The position numbers were made by a program, and so were the translations under genes. 64,000 bases of DNA from assembly GCF_000716545.1 (NCBI RefSeq), contig NZ_JNWZ01000054.1, positions 1-64,000 of the forward strand. Direction: 5' to 3'. Within the stretch, counting starts at the first letter, position 1, and every line of letters begins with the position of its first letter. Shown one piece after another: positions 50,870 to 61,024 of this stretch. Below the pieces are notes generated by a model. That model saw only the letters and a program-made list of their open reading frames with translations, was not told the origin of the DNA and did no database searches. This DNA comes from Kitasatospora phosalacinea. Its GTDB lineage: Bacteria > Actinomycetota > Actinomycetes > Streptomycetales > Streptomycetaceae.

Positions 50870-53581
50870 ATGCAGATCCGGCTCACCGTCCTTCGACCGC
50901 GCAGCGGCCCGGCCGCCCCCGGCAGCGCCGTCGACGTCCTGGTCACGGCACCGGCCGGCACCGTGCTCGGCGCCGTCGCCACCGCCCTGGCCGGCGCGGT
51001 CGGCGTCCGGGGTGCCCGCTCCGCCACGCACGTCCACCTCTACGACGGGGAACGCCGGCTGGACGAGCAGACCCCGCTCGGCCACCCCCCGCTGGTGGAC
51101 GGCGCGGTCCTCTCCCTCGGCGAACCCGACCCGGACGCCGAGGGCGCCGACGAGCGCCCCGCCGCCGAACTGCGGGTGGTCGGCGGTCCCGACGCCGGCG
51201 GCGTCCACCGCCTGCACGGCGAGCGGATCCGGATCGGCCGCTCCACCGAGGCCGACGTCCCGCTCGACGACCCGGACGTCTCCCGCCTGCACCTGGCCCT
51301 GCACCTGGCCGAGGACGGCCGCGCCACCGTCCAGGACCTCGGCTCCACCAACGGCACCCGCCTCGACGAGCAGTGGCTGCCCGAGGGCCCCGCCGAACTC
51401 GCCCCCGGCGCCCTGCTGCGGATCGGCGAGTCCACCCTGCAGCTCGCCCGCGCCGAGGGCATAGCGGCCCGCCCCACCGTCCCCGACGGCGAGGGCCGGC
51501 TCCGGCTCGCCCCGCGCACCGGCGCCCGCACCGCCCCCGGCCGCCCCGCCGCGCCCCCCGCCGACGGCGGCGACCGGTCCGACGAGCCCCCCGCCGGCGG
51601 GGGCGTCGGCCGCTGGCTGCGCCGCGGCAAGGCCGAGCCGCCCGCCGCCGACGGCGGCCGCCAGCACGACGCCGCCCGACTGCGGCAGGCCGCCAACCAG
51701 CGCGAGCGCTGGCCCGACCCGGCCGCCCTGCTGCTCACCGCGCTCGGCACCGGCCAGCGGCTGTGGGAGCGCGGCCCCGACCACCCGGACGCGCTGACCC
51801 TCCGGCTCGGCACCGCCGACCTGCCCGGCGGCCCCGGCACCGTCCCCGGCAGCCTGCTGCCCGCCGTCCCCGTCACCGTCGACCTGCAGACCGCCGGCAG
51901 CCTGGGCCTGGCCGGTCCCCGGCACCGCCTCACCGGCCTGGCCCGCGCCGCCCTCGCCCAGCTCGCCGCCCTGCACCCGCCCAGCGGCCTCGCCCTGGTC
52001 GTGGTCAGCGCCGAGCAGCCCGCCGAGGACTGGGCCTGGGCCCAGTGGCTCCCGCACCTGCGCCCCGCCCACGGCCAGGCCTGCCGGCTGCTCTACGGCC
52101 TGGGCCCCGCACAGGCCGAGGCCCGGCTCGCCGAGCTCGCCGCCGCCACCGCGGGCCCGCCCGCCACCGTCGTCCTGGTCGACGGGGACCCGGGCACCGA
52201 AGCCGGCCGGCACGCGCTGGCCCTGCTGCTGCGCCAGGGCCCCGCGGCCGGGGTCTTCACCCTCTGCCTCGCCGCGGCCCCCGAGGAGCTCCCCACCGGC
52301 CTCGGCGCGCTGGGCCTGATCACCGGCGAGGTCTCCACCCGCCTCACCCTCGACCGCCCGGCCGTCGGCGGCCGCGAGCGCCTCACCGACGTCGCCCTCG
52401 ACGCGGTCTCCCCCGCCTGGGCCGAGCGCCTCGCCCGCACCCTCGCCCCGCTCGCCGAGACCGACACCGGGGCGCCGCCGCGCGGCCCGCTGCCCGACGC
52501 GCTGCGCCTGCTCGACCTGCTGCGCGCCGAGTCCCTCTCCCCCGCCCGGCTCGCCGAGGGCTGGCAGTCCCTGCCCGCCGGGGCCGGCGGCGCCACCGCC
52601 CTGCTCGGCACCGCCCGGACCGCCGGCGGCGAGGAGGACTGCACCGTCGACCTCGCCGAGGACGGCGACCACCTGCTGATCGGCGGCGGCCCCGGCTCCG
52701 GCAAGTCCGAGCTGCTGCGCAGCCTGGCCGCCTCGCTGGCGGTCTCCGAGCCCCCCGGCCGGCTCGCCCTGCTGACCGTCGACGGGGACCGCGCCGAGGA
52801 CGGCGGCCTGGCCGGCTGCACCGACCTCCCGCACGTCACCGCCCACGTCAACGCCGCCGAGGACCCGCGCGGCGCGCTGCTCGCCGCCGAGCGCCTCACC
52901 GACGAACTCGCCCACCGCGAGGCCCTGTTCAACGGCCTGACCTTCACCGAGTGGCACACCCGCCGGGCGCTCGCCAAGACCCCCGCGCTGGTCGGCGGCC
53001 CCGCCGCGGACTCCACCGCGCAGGTCCGGGTGGTCGAGCCCCGCCGCTCCCCCGACGCGCCCCCGGCCGACGCGGTGCCGCCCCGGCTGGTCGTCCTGGT
53101 CGACGACTACGACGCGCTGCTCGGCCCCGCGTCTCCCGGCGGCCGCCCGCTGGCCCGCGCCCTGGCCGCCGTCGCGGTGCACGGCGCCCGGCTCGGCGTG
53201 CACGTGATCGCCGCGACCGGCTCGCCCGAGGCCACCGCCGGCACCGAGGTCGACGAGGCCGCGCAGCTGCGGATCGCCCTGCGCACCGAGCAGTCCGGCG
53301 ACTCCGCCCTGCTCGTCCACCTCCCCGACGCCGCCGCCCTCCCCGGCACCACCCCCGGCCGCGGCTACCTCCGCCGCCCGGACGGCGCCGTCACCGCCTT
53401 CCAGGGCGCCCGGGTCAGCGGCCGCATCCCCCGCACCGCGACGCTCCGCCCCACCGTCGTCGCCCAGCGCCTGGAGGACCACGGCGCCGCGCCCTCCCCC
53501 CGCCCGGTCCGCGAACTCGGCAACGGCCCCACGGACCTGGCCCTCCTGGCGTCCGCCCTGCGCCGCGCGACGGAGAGCTGA
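50870..53581 (+). CDS. FHA-domain FtsK/SpoIIIE-type ATPase (EccC-like)
   Basis: A 903-residue protein. Residues 1-90 form a ubiquitin-like b-grasp (AVDVLVTAPAGTVLGAVATALA). An FHA domain follows at about 95-185 (IRIGRSTEADVPLDDPDVSRLHLALHL, LGSTNGT), which binds phosphothreonine. After a linker there is a degenerate ATPase-like region, then an FtsK/EccC ATPase domain with Walker A IGGGPGSGKSELL (about 604-613) and a Walker B-like LVVLVDDYDAL. The adjacent kinases are the natural writers for its FHA domain. It is related to ESX pump ATPases, but no other Ecc genes lie nearby. Confidence 0.87.
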   Translation: MQIRLTVLRPRSGPAAPGSAVDVLVTAPAGTVLGAVATALAGAVGVRGARSATHVHLYDGERRLDEQTPLGHPPLVDGAVLSLGEPDPDAEGADERPAAELRVVGGPDAGGVHRLHGERIRIGRSTEADVPLDDPDVSRLHLALHLAEDGRATVQDLGSTNGTRLDEQWLPEGPAELAPGALLRIGESTLQLARAEGIAARPTVPDGEGRLRLAPRTGARTAPGRPAAPPADGGDRSDEPPAGGGVGRWLRRGKAEPPAADGGRQHDAARLRQAANQRERWPDPAALLLTALGTGQRLWERGPDHPDALTLRLGTADLPGGPGTVPGSLLPAVPVTVDLQTAGSLGLAGPRHRLTGLARAALAQLAALHPPSGLALVVVSAEQPAEDWAWAQWLPHLRPAHGQACRLLYGLGPAQAEARLAELAAATAGPPATVVLVDGDPGTEAGRHALALLLRQGPAAGVFTLCLAAAPEELPTGLGALGLITGEVSTRLTLDRPAVGGRERLTDVALDAVSPAWAERLARTLAPLAETDTGAPPRGPLPDALRLLDLLRAESLSPARLAEGWQSLPAGAGGATALLGTARTAGGEEDCTVDLAEDGDHLLIGGGPGSGKSELLRSLAASLAVSEPPGRLALLTVDGDRAEDGGLAGCTDLPHVTAHVNAAEDPRGALLAAERLTDELAHREALFNGLTFTEWHTRRALAKTPALVGGPAADSTAQVRVVEPRRSPDAPPADAVPPRLVVLVDDYDALLGPASPGGRPLARALAAVAVHGARLGVHVIAATGSPEATAGTEVDEAAQLRIALRTEQSGDSALLVHLPDAAALPGTTPGRGYLRRPDGAVTAFQGARVSGRIPRTATLRPTVVAQRLEDHGAAPSPRPVRELGNGPTDLALLASALRRATES

Positions 53582-53642
53582 CTCCGGCGAGGCGGGGCGA
53601 GGCGAGGCGGGGCGGGAGCGGGCAGGGGCCCTCCCCGGCCGT

Positions 53643-54170
53643 TCAGCCCGCCGCGTCGGGCCGTTGCGCCGGGCAGGTGCCGCCCGGCGCGGTGAGCAGT
53701 TCGAAGTGCCACATCTCGTTGGCGTACACCTGGCAGAGCCCGTAACGGGCGCCGTGCCGGTTCAGCCAGTCGTCGGCGTCGGTGGGGCCGATGTCGACGG
53801 CGCGGCCCGAGACGTGGGTGGACTTCTCGGGGGTGTTGACGTAGCGGCGGGCCAGGTCGGGGGAGCCGTAGCGGGTGACCGCCTCGTCGAGGAGGCGCTG
53901 CTGGTCGGCGGGGCTGCGCCGGCCGGAGGTGACGCGGAGCTCGATGCCCTGCTGCCGGGCGTCGGCCGCGGCGGCGCGGAGGGCGGCGAGCAGCTGCGGG
54001 TCGAGGCCGCGGACGGCGGGGACGTCCGCGTCGAGGGCGACCGAGCCGCCGGCCGGGATGCCGTCGGCCGTGCCGCCGCGGCCGTCCGGGAGCACGCTGT
54101 ACGCGGCCACCGCGCCGAGCAGTGCCACCGCGGCCAGTCCGGTGACCGTGGTCCGTGTGTGCTTCTTCAT
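53643..54170 (-). CDS. VanY-type D-Ala-D-Ala carboxypeptidase (M15B)
   Basis: A 175-residue exported enzyme. A signal anchor (about 8-26) precedes a compact M15 zinc peptidase domain with SGRRSPADQQRLLDEA, STHVSGRAVDIGP (His and Asp zinc ligands) and NEMWHFEL (catalytic Glu and third ligand His). It trims D-alanine from wall stem peptides. ATG 54170 has GGAG upstream. The divergent two-component pair starts 142 bases away, as for VanRS/VanY clusters, but no vanHAX genes are present. Confidence 0.9.
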   Translation of the reverse strand: MKKHTRTTVTGLAAVALLGAVAAYSVLPDGRGGTADGIPAGGSVALDADVPAVRGLDPQLLAALRAAAADARQQGIELRVTSGRRSPADQQRLLDEAVTRYGSPDLARRYVNTPEKSTHVSGRAVDIGPTDADDWLNRHGARYGLCQVYANEMWHFELLTAPGGTCPAQRPDAAG

Positions 54171-54311
54171 CGTCTCCGCCTCTTCCTGCTCTCCGGTTGC
54201 CGCTCCCATTGCAGGTCGGGCGGTGTTGCGCGGGCGTCTGCGTCCGCGCATACGTTTTCGACACGCCCGGTGGTGTCCAATGGCGGGGAGCGTCGAGGAA
54301 CGGAGCCGTGC

Positions 54312-54974
54312 GTGCGGGTGCTGGTGGTGGAGGACGAGGAGTACCTCGCCGAGGCCGTGCAGGCGGGGCTGCGGCTGGCGGCGATCGCCTGCGACGTGGC
54401 GGGGGACGGGGAGGCGGCGTGGGAGCGGCTCTCGGTGCACCGGTACGACGTGGTGGTGCTGGACCGGGACCTGCCGGGGATGCCGGGCGACGAGGTATGC
54501 CGGCGGATCGTCGCGGCGGGGCTGGGCTGCCGGGTGCTGATGCTGACCGCGGCGGCCCGGCTGGACCAGAAGGTCGCCGGGTTCGAGCTGGGCGCCGACG
54601 ACTACCTGACCAAGCCGTTCGACCTGGCGGAGCTGGTGGTGCGGCTGCGTTCGCTGGCCCGCCGCCCGGCCGGGTCGGCACCGCCGGTGCTGGAGCGGGC
54701 GGGCGTGCGGTTGGACCCGTTCCGCCGGGAGGTGTTCCGGGACGGCCGCTACGTCGCGCTGTCCCGCAAGCAGTTCGCGGTGCTGGAGGTGCTGATGGCG
54801 GCGGGCGGCGGCGTGGTGAGCGCCGAGGACCTGCTGGAGCGGGCCTGGGACGAGCACGCCGACCCGTTCACCAACGCGGTGCGGATCACCATCTCGGGCC
54901 TGCGCAAGCGGCTCGGGGAGCCGTGGGTGATCCACACCGTGCCGGGCGTCGGCTACCGGCTGGACGCGGTGTGA
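54312..54974 (+). CDS. OmpR-type response regulator
   Basis: A 220-residue regulator. Receiver domain with acidic pair in VVEDEE, phospho-acceptor Asp in VVVLDRDLPGMPG and Lys in DDYLTKPFDLAEL. The C-terminal winged helix spans about 130-218 (LSRKQFAVLEVLMAAGG, RITISGLRKRLGEPWVIHTVPGVGYRL). GTG 54312 has GGAG six bases upstream. It overlaps the sensor kinase by four bases and is divergent from the VanY-type gene, a likely target. Confidence 0.92.
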   Translation: MRVLVVEDEEYLAEAVQAGLRLAAIACDVAGDGEAAWERLSVHRYDVVVLDRDLPGMPGDEVCRRIVAAGLGCRVLMLTAAARLDQKVAGFELGADDYLTKPFDLAELVVRLRSLARRPAGSAPPVLERAGVRLDPFRREVFRDGRYVALSRKQFAVLEVLMAAGGGVVSAEDLLERAWDEHADPFTNAVRITISGLRKRLGEPWVIHTVPGVGYRLDAV

Positions 54975-56089
54975 ACCGCCCGCGGCGGCTGACCGCGCGG
55001 ATGCGGCTGACGCTCAGCTACACCCTGTTCACCATCACCACGGGCGTGCTCTGCCTGGCCGTGGTGTACGTGGGCATGCGGTACGTGCCGAACTACCCGC
55101 TGATGCCAGCCAATCCGCGCGACCGGGCGGACGCGCCGTCCCGGCAGGAGATCCTGGAGTCGCTGCTGACGGCGTCGGGGTACGCGCTGGCGCTGCTGAC
55201 GGCGGTCGGGATGGCGGGCGGCTGGCTGGTGGCCGGGCGGGTGCTGCGCCCGCTGCAGGAGGTGACGGCGGCGGCCCGGCGGGCGTCGGACGGCGACCTG
55301 GGGCACCGGATCGCGCTGGCCGGGCCGCGCGACGAGTTCACCGAGCTGGCCGACGCGTTCGACGAGATGCTGGCCCGGCTGGAGCGGTCCTTCGACGCCC
55401 AGCAGCGGTTCACCGCGAACGCCTCGCACGAGCTGCGCACCCCGCTGGCGATCAACCGGACGATGCTGCAGGTCGCGGCGGCGGACCCGGCGCACCAGGA
55501 CTGGCCGCGGCTGGTGGCCCGGCTGCAGGACACCAACCAGCGCGGCATCGAGGTCACCGAGGCGCTGCTGCAGCTGGCCGAACTCTCGCACCGGGAGCCC
55601 GAGTCGGCGCCGCTGGAGCTGTCGGCGGCGGTCCGCGAGGCGCTGGCCGCGACGGCGCCGGAGGCCGGGGCGCTGGGTGTCGGGGTGCGGGCCGAACTGG
55701 ACCCCGCACCGACCGTGGGCAACGCGGTCCTGCTCCGGCAGGCGGCCGTCAACCTGGTGCAGAACGCGCTGCGGCACAACCTGCCCGCCGGCGGCGGGGC
55801 CGAGGTGCACACCGGTCCGGACGACCGGCGGCCGGGGTGGGTGCGGCTGGTGGTGCGCAACTCCGGCCCGGTGCTGGACGGGGCGCTGGTGACCACCTTG
55901 ACCGAGCCGTTCCTGCGCGGCGGGGGGCGGACGGCGCAGCGCGATCCGGCGCGGCGCGGCCACGGGCTAGGCCTGGCGATCGTGGCGGCGGTGGCCCGCG
56001 CGCACGGCGGGGAGCTGCGGCTGACGGGCCTGCCGGAGGGCGGCCTGGAGGTGGTGCTGGCGCTGCCCGGCCGGACCGTTCCCGTCTCA
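54971..56089 (+). CDS. Sensor histidine kinase without an in-frame stop codon
   Basis: A HAMP-type sensor kinase of about 373 recognisable residues. TM1 is near 17-37, a short outer loop follows, and TM2 is near 66-90. HAMP comes next, then the H-box NASHELRTPLAINRTML, N-box QNALRHNLPAGGG and G-box GHGLGLAIVAAVARAHGG. Similarity ends at GGLEVVLALPG. No stop follows: the frame stays open across the antisense of gdh to 61066. A one-base shift would stop it at 56153 or 56199. The annotated end is the codon where gdh's stop begins. It overlaps the regulator by four bases. Confidence 0.85.
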
Positions 56090-59000
56090 GCGTCCGTTGC
56101 GCAGCAGGGTGCGGATCACCCGCATCGCGACGGAGAGGCTGGACAGCTCGTAGTTGCCCGAACCCCTTATGTCGTCGAGCGTGGCGCGGGCCCGGCTGAG
56201 CAGCGTGCTGTTGAGCTCGGCCCAGGCCGAGTAGCGCTCCTCGGGGCTGGACCCGGCGGGCCCGGCGGCGAGCACGTCCGCGGTGAGGGCGGCGTGCGCG
56301 GCGAACAGGTCCTCGCGGATCGCGGCGCGGGCCATCGAGGACCACCGGTCGGTGCGCGGCAGGTCGATGACCCGGTCGAGCAGGTGGCTGATCTGGAGCC
56401 GGTCCCCGAGGTCGTAGTACAGCTCGGCGACCTCCATCACGTCGGTGCCCGAGCGGTCCGCGACGCCGACGATGTCGAGGGTCGGGAACGCGGAGGACAG
56501 GCCGGCGATCCGGGTGGCGAGTTCGTCCGGGACGCCGGCCTCGGACAGCTCGCGGTGGACGGACTCGAACCAGGCGAGGTCCTCTCCGGCGAGCGGCTTG
56601 GGCAGCGCGTCCCAGACCTGGTTGACCCGGTCGTGGAAGAACTCGATGGTGTCGGCGATGTCCAGCGGCTGGCGGTTGTTGAGCATCCACCGGGTGGCGC
56701 GCTCGACCAGTCGGCGGGCGTGCAGCCGCATCTTGGTCTGGACGCGGGCGGCGACCTTGTTGTCGAGCCGCTCGATCCGGTCCCAGAGCTGTTCCAGGCC
56801 GAAGATCGCGCGGGCGGCGGCGTGGGTGCGGGCGATCTCCTCCATGGTCGCGCCGGTCTCCTCGCGGAGCCGGAACGCGAAGGTGCAGCCCCCGCGGTTG
56901 ATCGTGTCGTTGACGATCAGGGTGGTGATGATCTCGCGGCGCAGCGGGTGGTGGTCGATCTGCTCGGCGAACCGGGCCCGCAGCGCGCTGGGGAAGTACT
57001 GGTGGAGCACGTCCCGGAAGTACGGGTCGTCGGGCAGGTCGGTGGCGAGCAGCTCGTCGGCCAGGGTGATCTTGGTGTAGGCGAGCAGCACCGACAGCTC
57101 GGGCTGGGACAGGCCGCGGCCGGCCTGCTGGCGGTCGCGGATCTGCTTCTCGGTGGGCAGGTACTCCAGGGCCCGGTCGAGCTGCCCGTTGGCCTCCAGC
57201 CGGTTGATCATGCGGGAGTGCACGTTGACCATGCTGGCGGCCTGGGCGACGGCGTTGGCGAGCACGACGTTCTGCGCGTAGTTGTTGCGCAGCACGAGGT
57301 GGCCGACCTCGTCGGTCATCTCGGCGAGCAGGGCGTTGCGCTGCTTGACCGTCATGTCGCCGTCGGCGACGACCTGGTTGAGCAGGATCTTGATGTTCAC
57401 CTCGTGGTCGGAGGTGTCCACGCCGGCCGAGTTGTCGATGGCGTCGGTGTCGATCCAGCCGCCGGTGCCGCCCGGGCCGCCGGTGGAGGCGAACTCGATC
57501 CGGCCGAGCTGGGTGCAGCCGAGGTTGCCGCCCTCGCCGATGACCCGGGCCCGGACGTCGCCGCCGTTGACCCGGATCGCGTCGTTGGCCTTGTCGCCGA
57601 CCTCGGCGTTGGTCTCGGTGGCGGCCTTGACGTAGGTGCCGATGCCGCCGTTCCAGAACAGGTCGACGGGGGCCTGCAGGATGGCCTTCATCAGCTCGGC
57701 GGGGGTGAGCTTGGCGGCGTCGGTGCCGAGCCGCTCGCGGACCTGCGCGGAGAGCTGGATGGACTTGGCGGAGCGCGGGTAGACGCCGCCGCCGGCCGAG
57801 ATCAGCGACCTGTCGTAGTCGTCCCAGGAGCTGCGCGGCAGGTCGAACAGGCGGCGGCGCTCGGCGAAGGAGGCCGCCGCGTCCGGGTTCGGGTCGAGGA
57901 AGATGTGCCGGTGGTCGAACGCGGCGACCAGCCGGATGTGCTCGGACAGCAGCATGCCGTTGCCGAACACGTCGCCGGACATGTCGCCGATGCCGATGAC
58001 GGTGAAGTCCTCGGACTGGGTGTCGACGCCGAGTTCGCGGAAGTTGCGCTTGACGGACTCCCAGGCGCCGCGGGCGGTGATGCCCATGCCCTTGTGGTCG
58101 TAGCCGGCCGAGCCGCCGGAGGCGAACGCGTCGCCGAGCCAGAAGCCGTACTGCTCGGCGACGCCGTTGGCGATGTCGGAGAAGGTCGCGGTGCCCTTGT
58201 CGGCGGCGACCACCAGGTAGGTGTCGTCCTCGTCGTGGCGCACCACGTCCAGCGGGTGCACGACCTCGCCGGCCACCAGGTTGTCGGTGATGTCGAGCAG
58301 CGCGGAGATGAAGGTCTTGTACGAGGCGACGCCCTCGGCCATCCAGGCGTCCCGGTCGACCGACGGGTCGGGCAGCTGCTTGGCGACGAAGCCGCCCTTG
58401 GCGCCGACCGGCACGATGACGGTGTTCTTGACCATCTGGGCCTTGACCAGGCCGAGGATCTCGGTGCGGAAGTCCTCGCGCCGGTCGGACCAGCGCAGGC
58501 CGCCGCGGGCGACCTTGCCGAAGCGCAGGTGGACGCCCTCGACCCGGGGCGAGTACACCCAGATCTCGAAGGCGGGGCGCGGCGCGGGCAGGTCGGGGAT
58601 GGCCTTGGGGTCGAACTTCATCGACACGTACGAGTGCCAGCGGCCCTCGCTGTCGTGCTGGAAGAAGTTGGTCCGCAGGGTGGCCCTGATCAGGTGCAGG
58701 AAGGAGCGCAGGATGCGGTCCTCGTCCAGCGAGACGACCTCGTCGAGGGCGCCGGACAGCTCCTCCAGGATGCCTTCGGTGAGTTCCTCGCTGCCGGAGC
58801 GGTGGCTGGGCGAGAGCCGGGCCTCGAACAGGTTGACCAGCAGCCGGGTGGTGTGGGTGTTGTTGCGGAGCGCGTCCTCCATGTAGTCCTGGGAGAACGT
58901 GGAGCCCGCCTGCCGCAGGTACTTGGCGTACGCGCGCAGCACCACGGCCTGGCGCCAGGTCAGCTTGGCGGTGAGGACGAGCTCGTTGAAGCCGTCGTTC

Positions 59001-61024
59001 TCGGCCTCGCCGCACCAGGTGGCGGAGAAGGTGTCCTGGAAGCGCTCGCGGTCCTCCTCGGTGAGGTCGGTGCCCTCGCGGAGCTTGAGGCCGAAGTCGA
59101 TCACCCAGGCGGTGGTGCCGTCGGTTCGGCGCAGCGCGTACGGGTGCTCGTCGAGGACCTCGACGCCCAGGCGCTGCAGGACGGGCAGCACCTCGGTGAG
59201 CGAGATCGGGCCGCCGACCCGGTAGATCTTGAAGCGGCGCTCGTCGTCGCCGGCGCCGACCGGCTGGTACAGGTTGAGCCGGAAGTCGCCCTCGCCGGTG
59301 AGCGACTCGATCTGCTTGAGGTCGGCGACGGCGGTGCGCGGCGGGAAGTCGGCGCGGTAGCCGTCGGGGAAGGCGGTGGCGTACTTGTGGGACAGCTCGG
59401 CGGCCCGCTCCTCGCCGAACTCGCTCTGCAGCTGGTCGTTGAAGCCGTCCATCCAGAACCGGGCGGCCTCGGCGAGCCGGTTCTCGATCCGCTCGATGTC
59501 GGCGTCGGACAGCTGCGGCAGCTCGGTGCCGGGGGCGACCCGGACGACGAAGTGCAGGCGGGTGAGGACCGACTCGGTGGCGTACACCGTGTAGTCGATG
59601 GTGTCGCCGCTCAGCTCGCTCTTGAGGATGTCGGTGAGGGCGAGCCGGATCCGGGTGGTGTAGCGGTCGCGCGGCAGGTAGACGTACGCCGAGTAGTAGC
59701 GGCCGTACTCGTCCTGGCGCAGGAACAGCCGCAGCCGGCGGCGCTCCTGGAGGTACAGCACGCTGGTGGCGATCGACTGGAGCTCGGCGGCGGCGGTCTG
59801 GAACATCTCGTCGCGCGGGAAGGTCTCCATGATCTGGAGCAGGTCGCGCCCGTCGTGGCTGTCGCCGGAGAAGCCGGCCCCGTTCATGACCTCCTGCACC
59901 TTGCGGCGCACCACCGGGATCCGGGTGACCGACTCGGTGTACGCGGCGGAGGAGAACAGGCCGAGGAAGCGGCGCTCGCCGACCGGCTCGCCGGCCTCGT
60001 TGAACTTCTTCACGCCGACGTAGTCCAGGTACGCGGTGCGGTGCACGGTGGCGCGGCTGTTGGCCTTGGTGAGGACCAGCAGCTTCTTCTCGTGCGCCTT
60101 GGCGCGGACGGGGGCGGAGAGCCGGCCGAACGCCTCGGAGACCGGGTGGTGGTCGGTGTCGTGGCTGAGCGGGTCGGCGCGCAGGATGCCCAGGCCGGTG
60201 CCGGCGACCGCCTTGAGCACCTCCTCGCCCTCGTGCTCGACCAGGTCGTACTCGCGGTAGCCGAGGAAGGTGAAGTGGTCGTCGGCGAGCCAGCGCATCA
60301 GCTCCCAGGCCTCGCCGACCTCCTGCTCGGGCAGGTGCGCGGGGGGTTGCTCGGCGAGCTCGTCGGCCAGTCGGAGCGCGGAGTCGCGCATCTTCGACCA
60401 GTCCTCGACGACCTCGCGGACGTCGCCCAGTACCCGGCGCAGGCCCGCTTCGAGGGTGCGCAGGTCGTCGCGGTCGGTCTCGCGGTCGATCTCGATGTGC
60501 ATCCAGGACTCGACCACGGTGTCGGCGGGCCAGTCGGTGCCGGCGGCCTGGGCGCGGTTGCACGCGTCGGTGTCGAGGATCTCCAGCAGCTTGCCGGTGA
60601 TGTCGCGGCGCACGGCGAGCTGGGGGTGCACGACCAGGTGGATGGCGCGGTCCAGGCGGGTCAGCTCGTTGGTGACCGAGTCGACCAGGAACGGCATGTC
60701 GTCGGTGACCACCTCGACCACGGTGTGGCCGCAGGACCACCCGTTCTCCTCGACGGTCGGGGTGTGCACCCGGACCTCGGCGGTGCCCTGCGGGCGCTTG
60801 AGGCCCAACCGGTAGTGGGAGGCCGCGGCCCCGTACACGTCCACCTGGTCCCGGTTGATGACGTCCTCGGGGGCGGTGTGGAGGTAGTAGTGGTGCAGGT
60901 AAGCGGCCAGAGCACCGTTGCTCAGGCCCTCCCCCGGCGCCGCTCCCCCCACCTGGCTGTTCTCAGCGGCTGCTGCTGCTTTCCTGAGCAGGTCGGCCTT
61001 GGCTGCGTCCAGCTTGGTCTGCAT
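56087..61024 (-). CDS. gdh: Large NAD-specific glutamate dehydrogenase (GDH180 type)
   Basis: A 1645-residue enzyme matching the roughly 180-kDa family first described in Streptomyces clavuligerus (about 1650 residues). It deaminates glutamate to 2-oxoglutarate with NAD+, feeding the TCA cycle. N-terminal ACT-like regulatory regions (about 60-700) precede the catalytic core with KVARGGLRWSDRREDFRTEILGLVKAQMVKNTVIVPVGAKGGF (substrate-binding Lys) and the NAD domain with IGIGDMSGDVFGNGMLLS. The helical C-terminal third follows. ATG 61024 has AGGAG upstream. The opposite strand has a long open frame; see the rejected list. Confidence 0.96.
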   Translation of the reverse strand: MQTKLDAAKADLLRKAAAAAENSQVGGAAPGEGLSNGALAAYLHHYYLHTAPEDVINRDQVDVYGAAASHYRLGLKRPQGTAEVRVHTPTVEENGWSCGHTVVEVVTDDMPFLVDSVTNELTRLDRAIHLVVHPQLAVRRDITGKLLEILDTDACNRAQAAGTDWPADTVVESWMHIEIDRETDRDDLRTLEAGLRRVLGDVREVVEDWSKMRDSALRLADELAEQPPAHLPEQEVGEAWELMRWLADDHFTFLGYREYDLVEHEGEEVLKAVAGTGLGILRADPLSHDTDHHPVSEAFGRLSAPVRAKAHEKKLLVLTKANSRATVHRTAYLDYVGVKKFNEAGEPVGERRFLGLFSSAAYTESVTRIPVVRRKVQEVMNGAGFSGDSHDGRDLLQIMETFPRDEMFQTAAAELQSIATSVLYLQERRRLRLFLRQDEYGRYYSAYVYLPRDRYTTRIRLALTDILKSELSGDTIDYTVYATESVLTRLHFVVRVAPGTELPQLSDADIERIENRLAEAARFWMDGFNDQLQSEFGEERAAELSHKYATAFPDGYRADFPPRTAVADLKQIESLTGEGDFRLNLYQPVGAGDDERRFKIYRVGGPISLTEVLPVLQRLGVEVLDEHPYALRRTDGTTAWVIDFGLKLREGTDLTEEDRERFQDTFSATWCGEAENDGFNELVLTAKLTWRQAVVLRAYAKYLRQAGSTFSQDYMEDALRNNTHTTRLLVNLFEARLSPSHRSGSEELTEGILEELSGALDEVVSLDEDRILRSFLHLIRATLRTNFFQHDSEGRWHSYVSMKFDPKAIPDLPAPRPAFEIWVYSPRVEGVHLRFGKVARGGLRWSDRREDFRTEILGLVKAQMVKNTVIVPVGAKGGFVAKQLPDPSVDRDAWMAEGVASYKTFISALLDITDNLVAGEVVHPLDVVRHDEDDTYLVVAADKGTATFSDIANGVAEQYGFWLGDAFASGGSAGYDHKGMGITARGAWESVKRNFRELGVDTQSEDFTVIGIGDMSGDVFGNGMLLSEHIRLVAAFDHRHIFLDPNPDAAASFAERRRLFDLPRSSWDDYDRSLISAGGGVYPRSAKSIQLSAQVRERLGTDAAKLTPAELMKAILQAPVDLFWNGGIGTYVKAATETNAEVGDKANDAIRVNGGDVRARVIGEGGNLGCTQLGRIEFASTGGPGGTGGWIDTDAIDNSAGVDTSDHEVNIKILLNQVVADGDMTVKQRNALLAEMTDEVGHLVLRNNYAQNVVLANAVAQAASMVNVHSRMINRLEANGQLDRALEYLPTEKQIRDRQQAGRGLSQPELSVLLAYTKITLADELLATDLPDDPYFRDVLHQYFPSALRARFAEQIDHHPLRREIITTLIVNDTINRGGCTFAFRLREETGATMEEIARTHAAARAIFGLEQLWDRIERLDNKVAARVQTKMRLHARRLVERATRWMLNNRQPLDIADTIEFFHDRVNQVWDALPKPLAGEDLAWFESVHRELSEAGVPDELATRIAGLSSAFPTLDIVGVADRSGTDVMEVAELYYDLGDRLQISHLLDRVIDLPRTDRWSSMARAAIREDLFAAHAALTADVLAAGPAGSSPEERYSAWAELNSTLLSRARATLDDIRGSGNYELSSLSVAMRVIRTLLRNGR

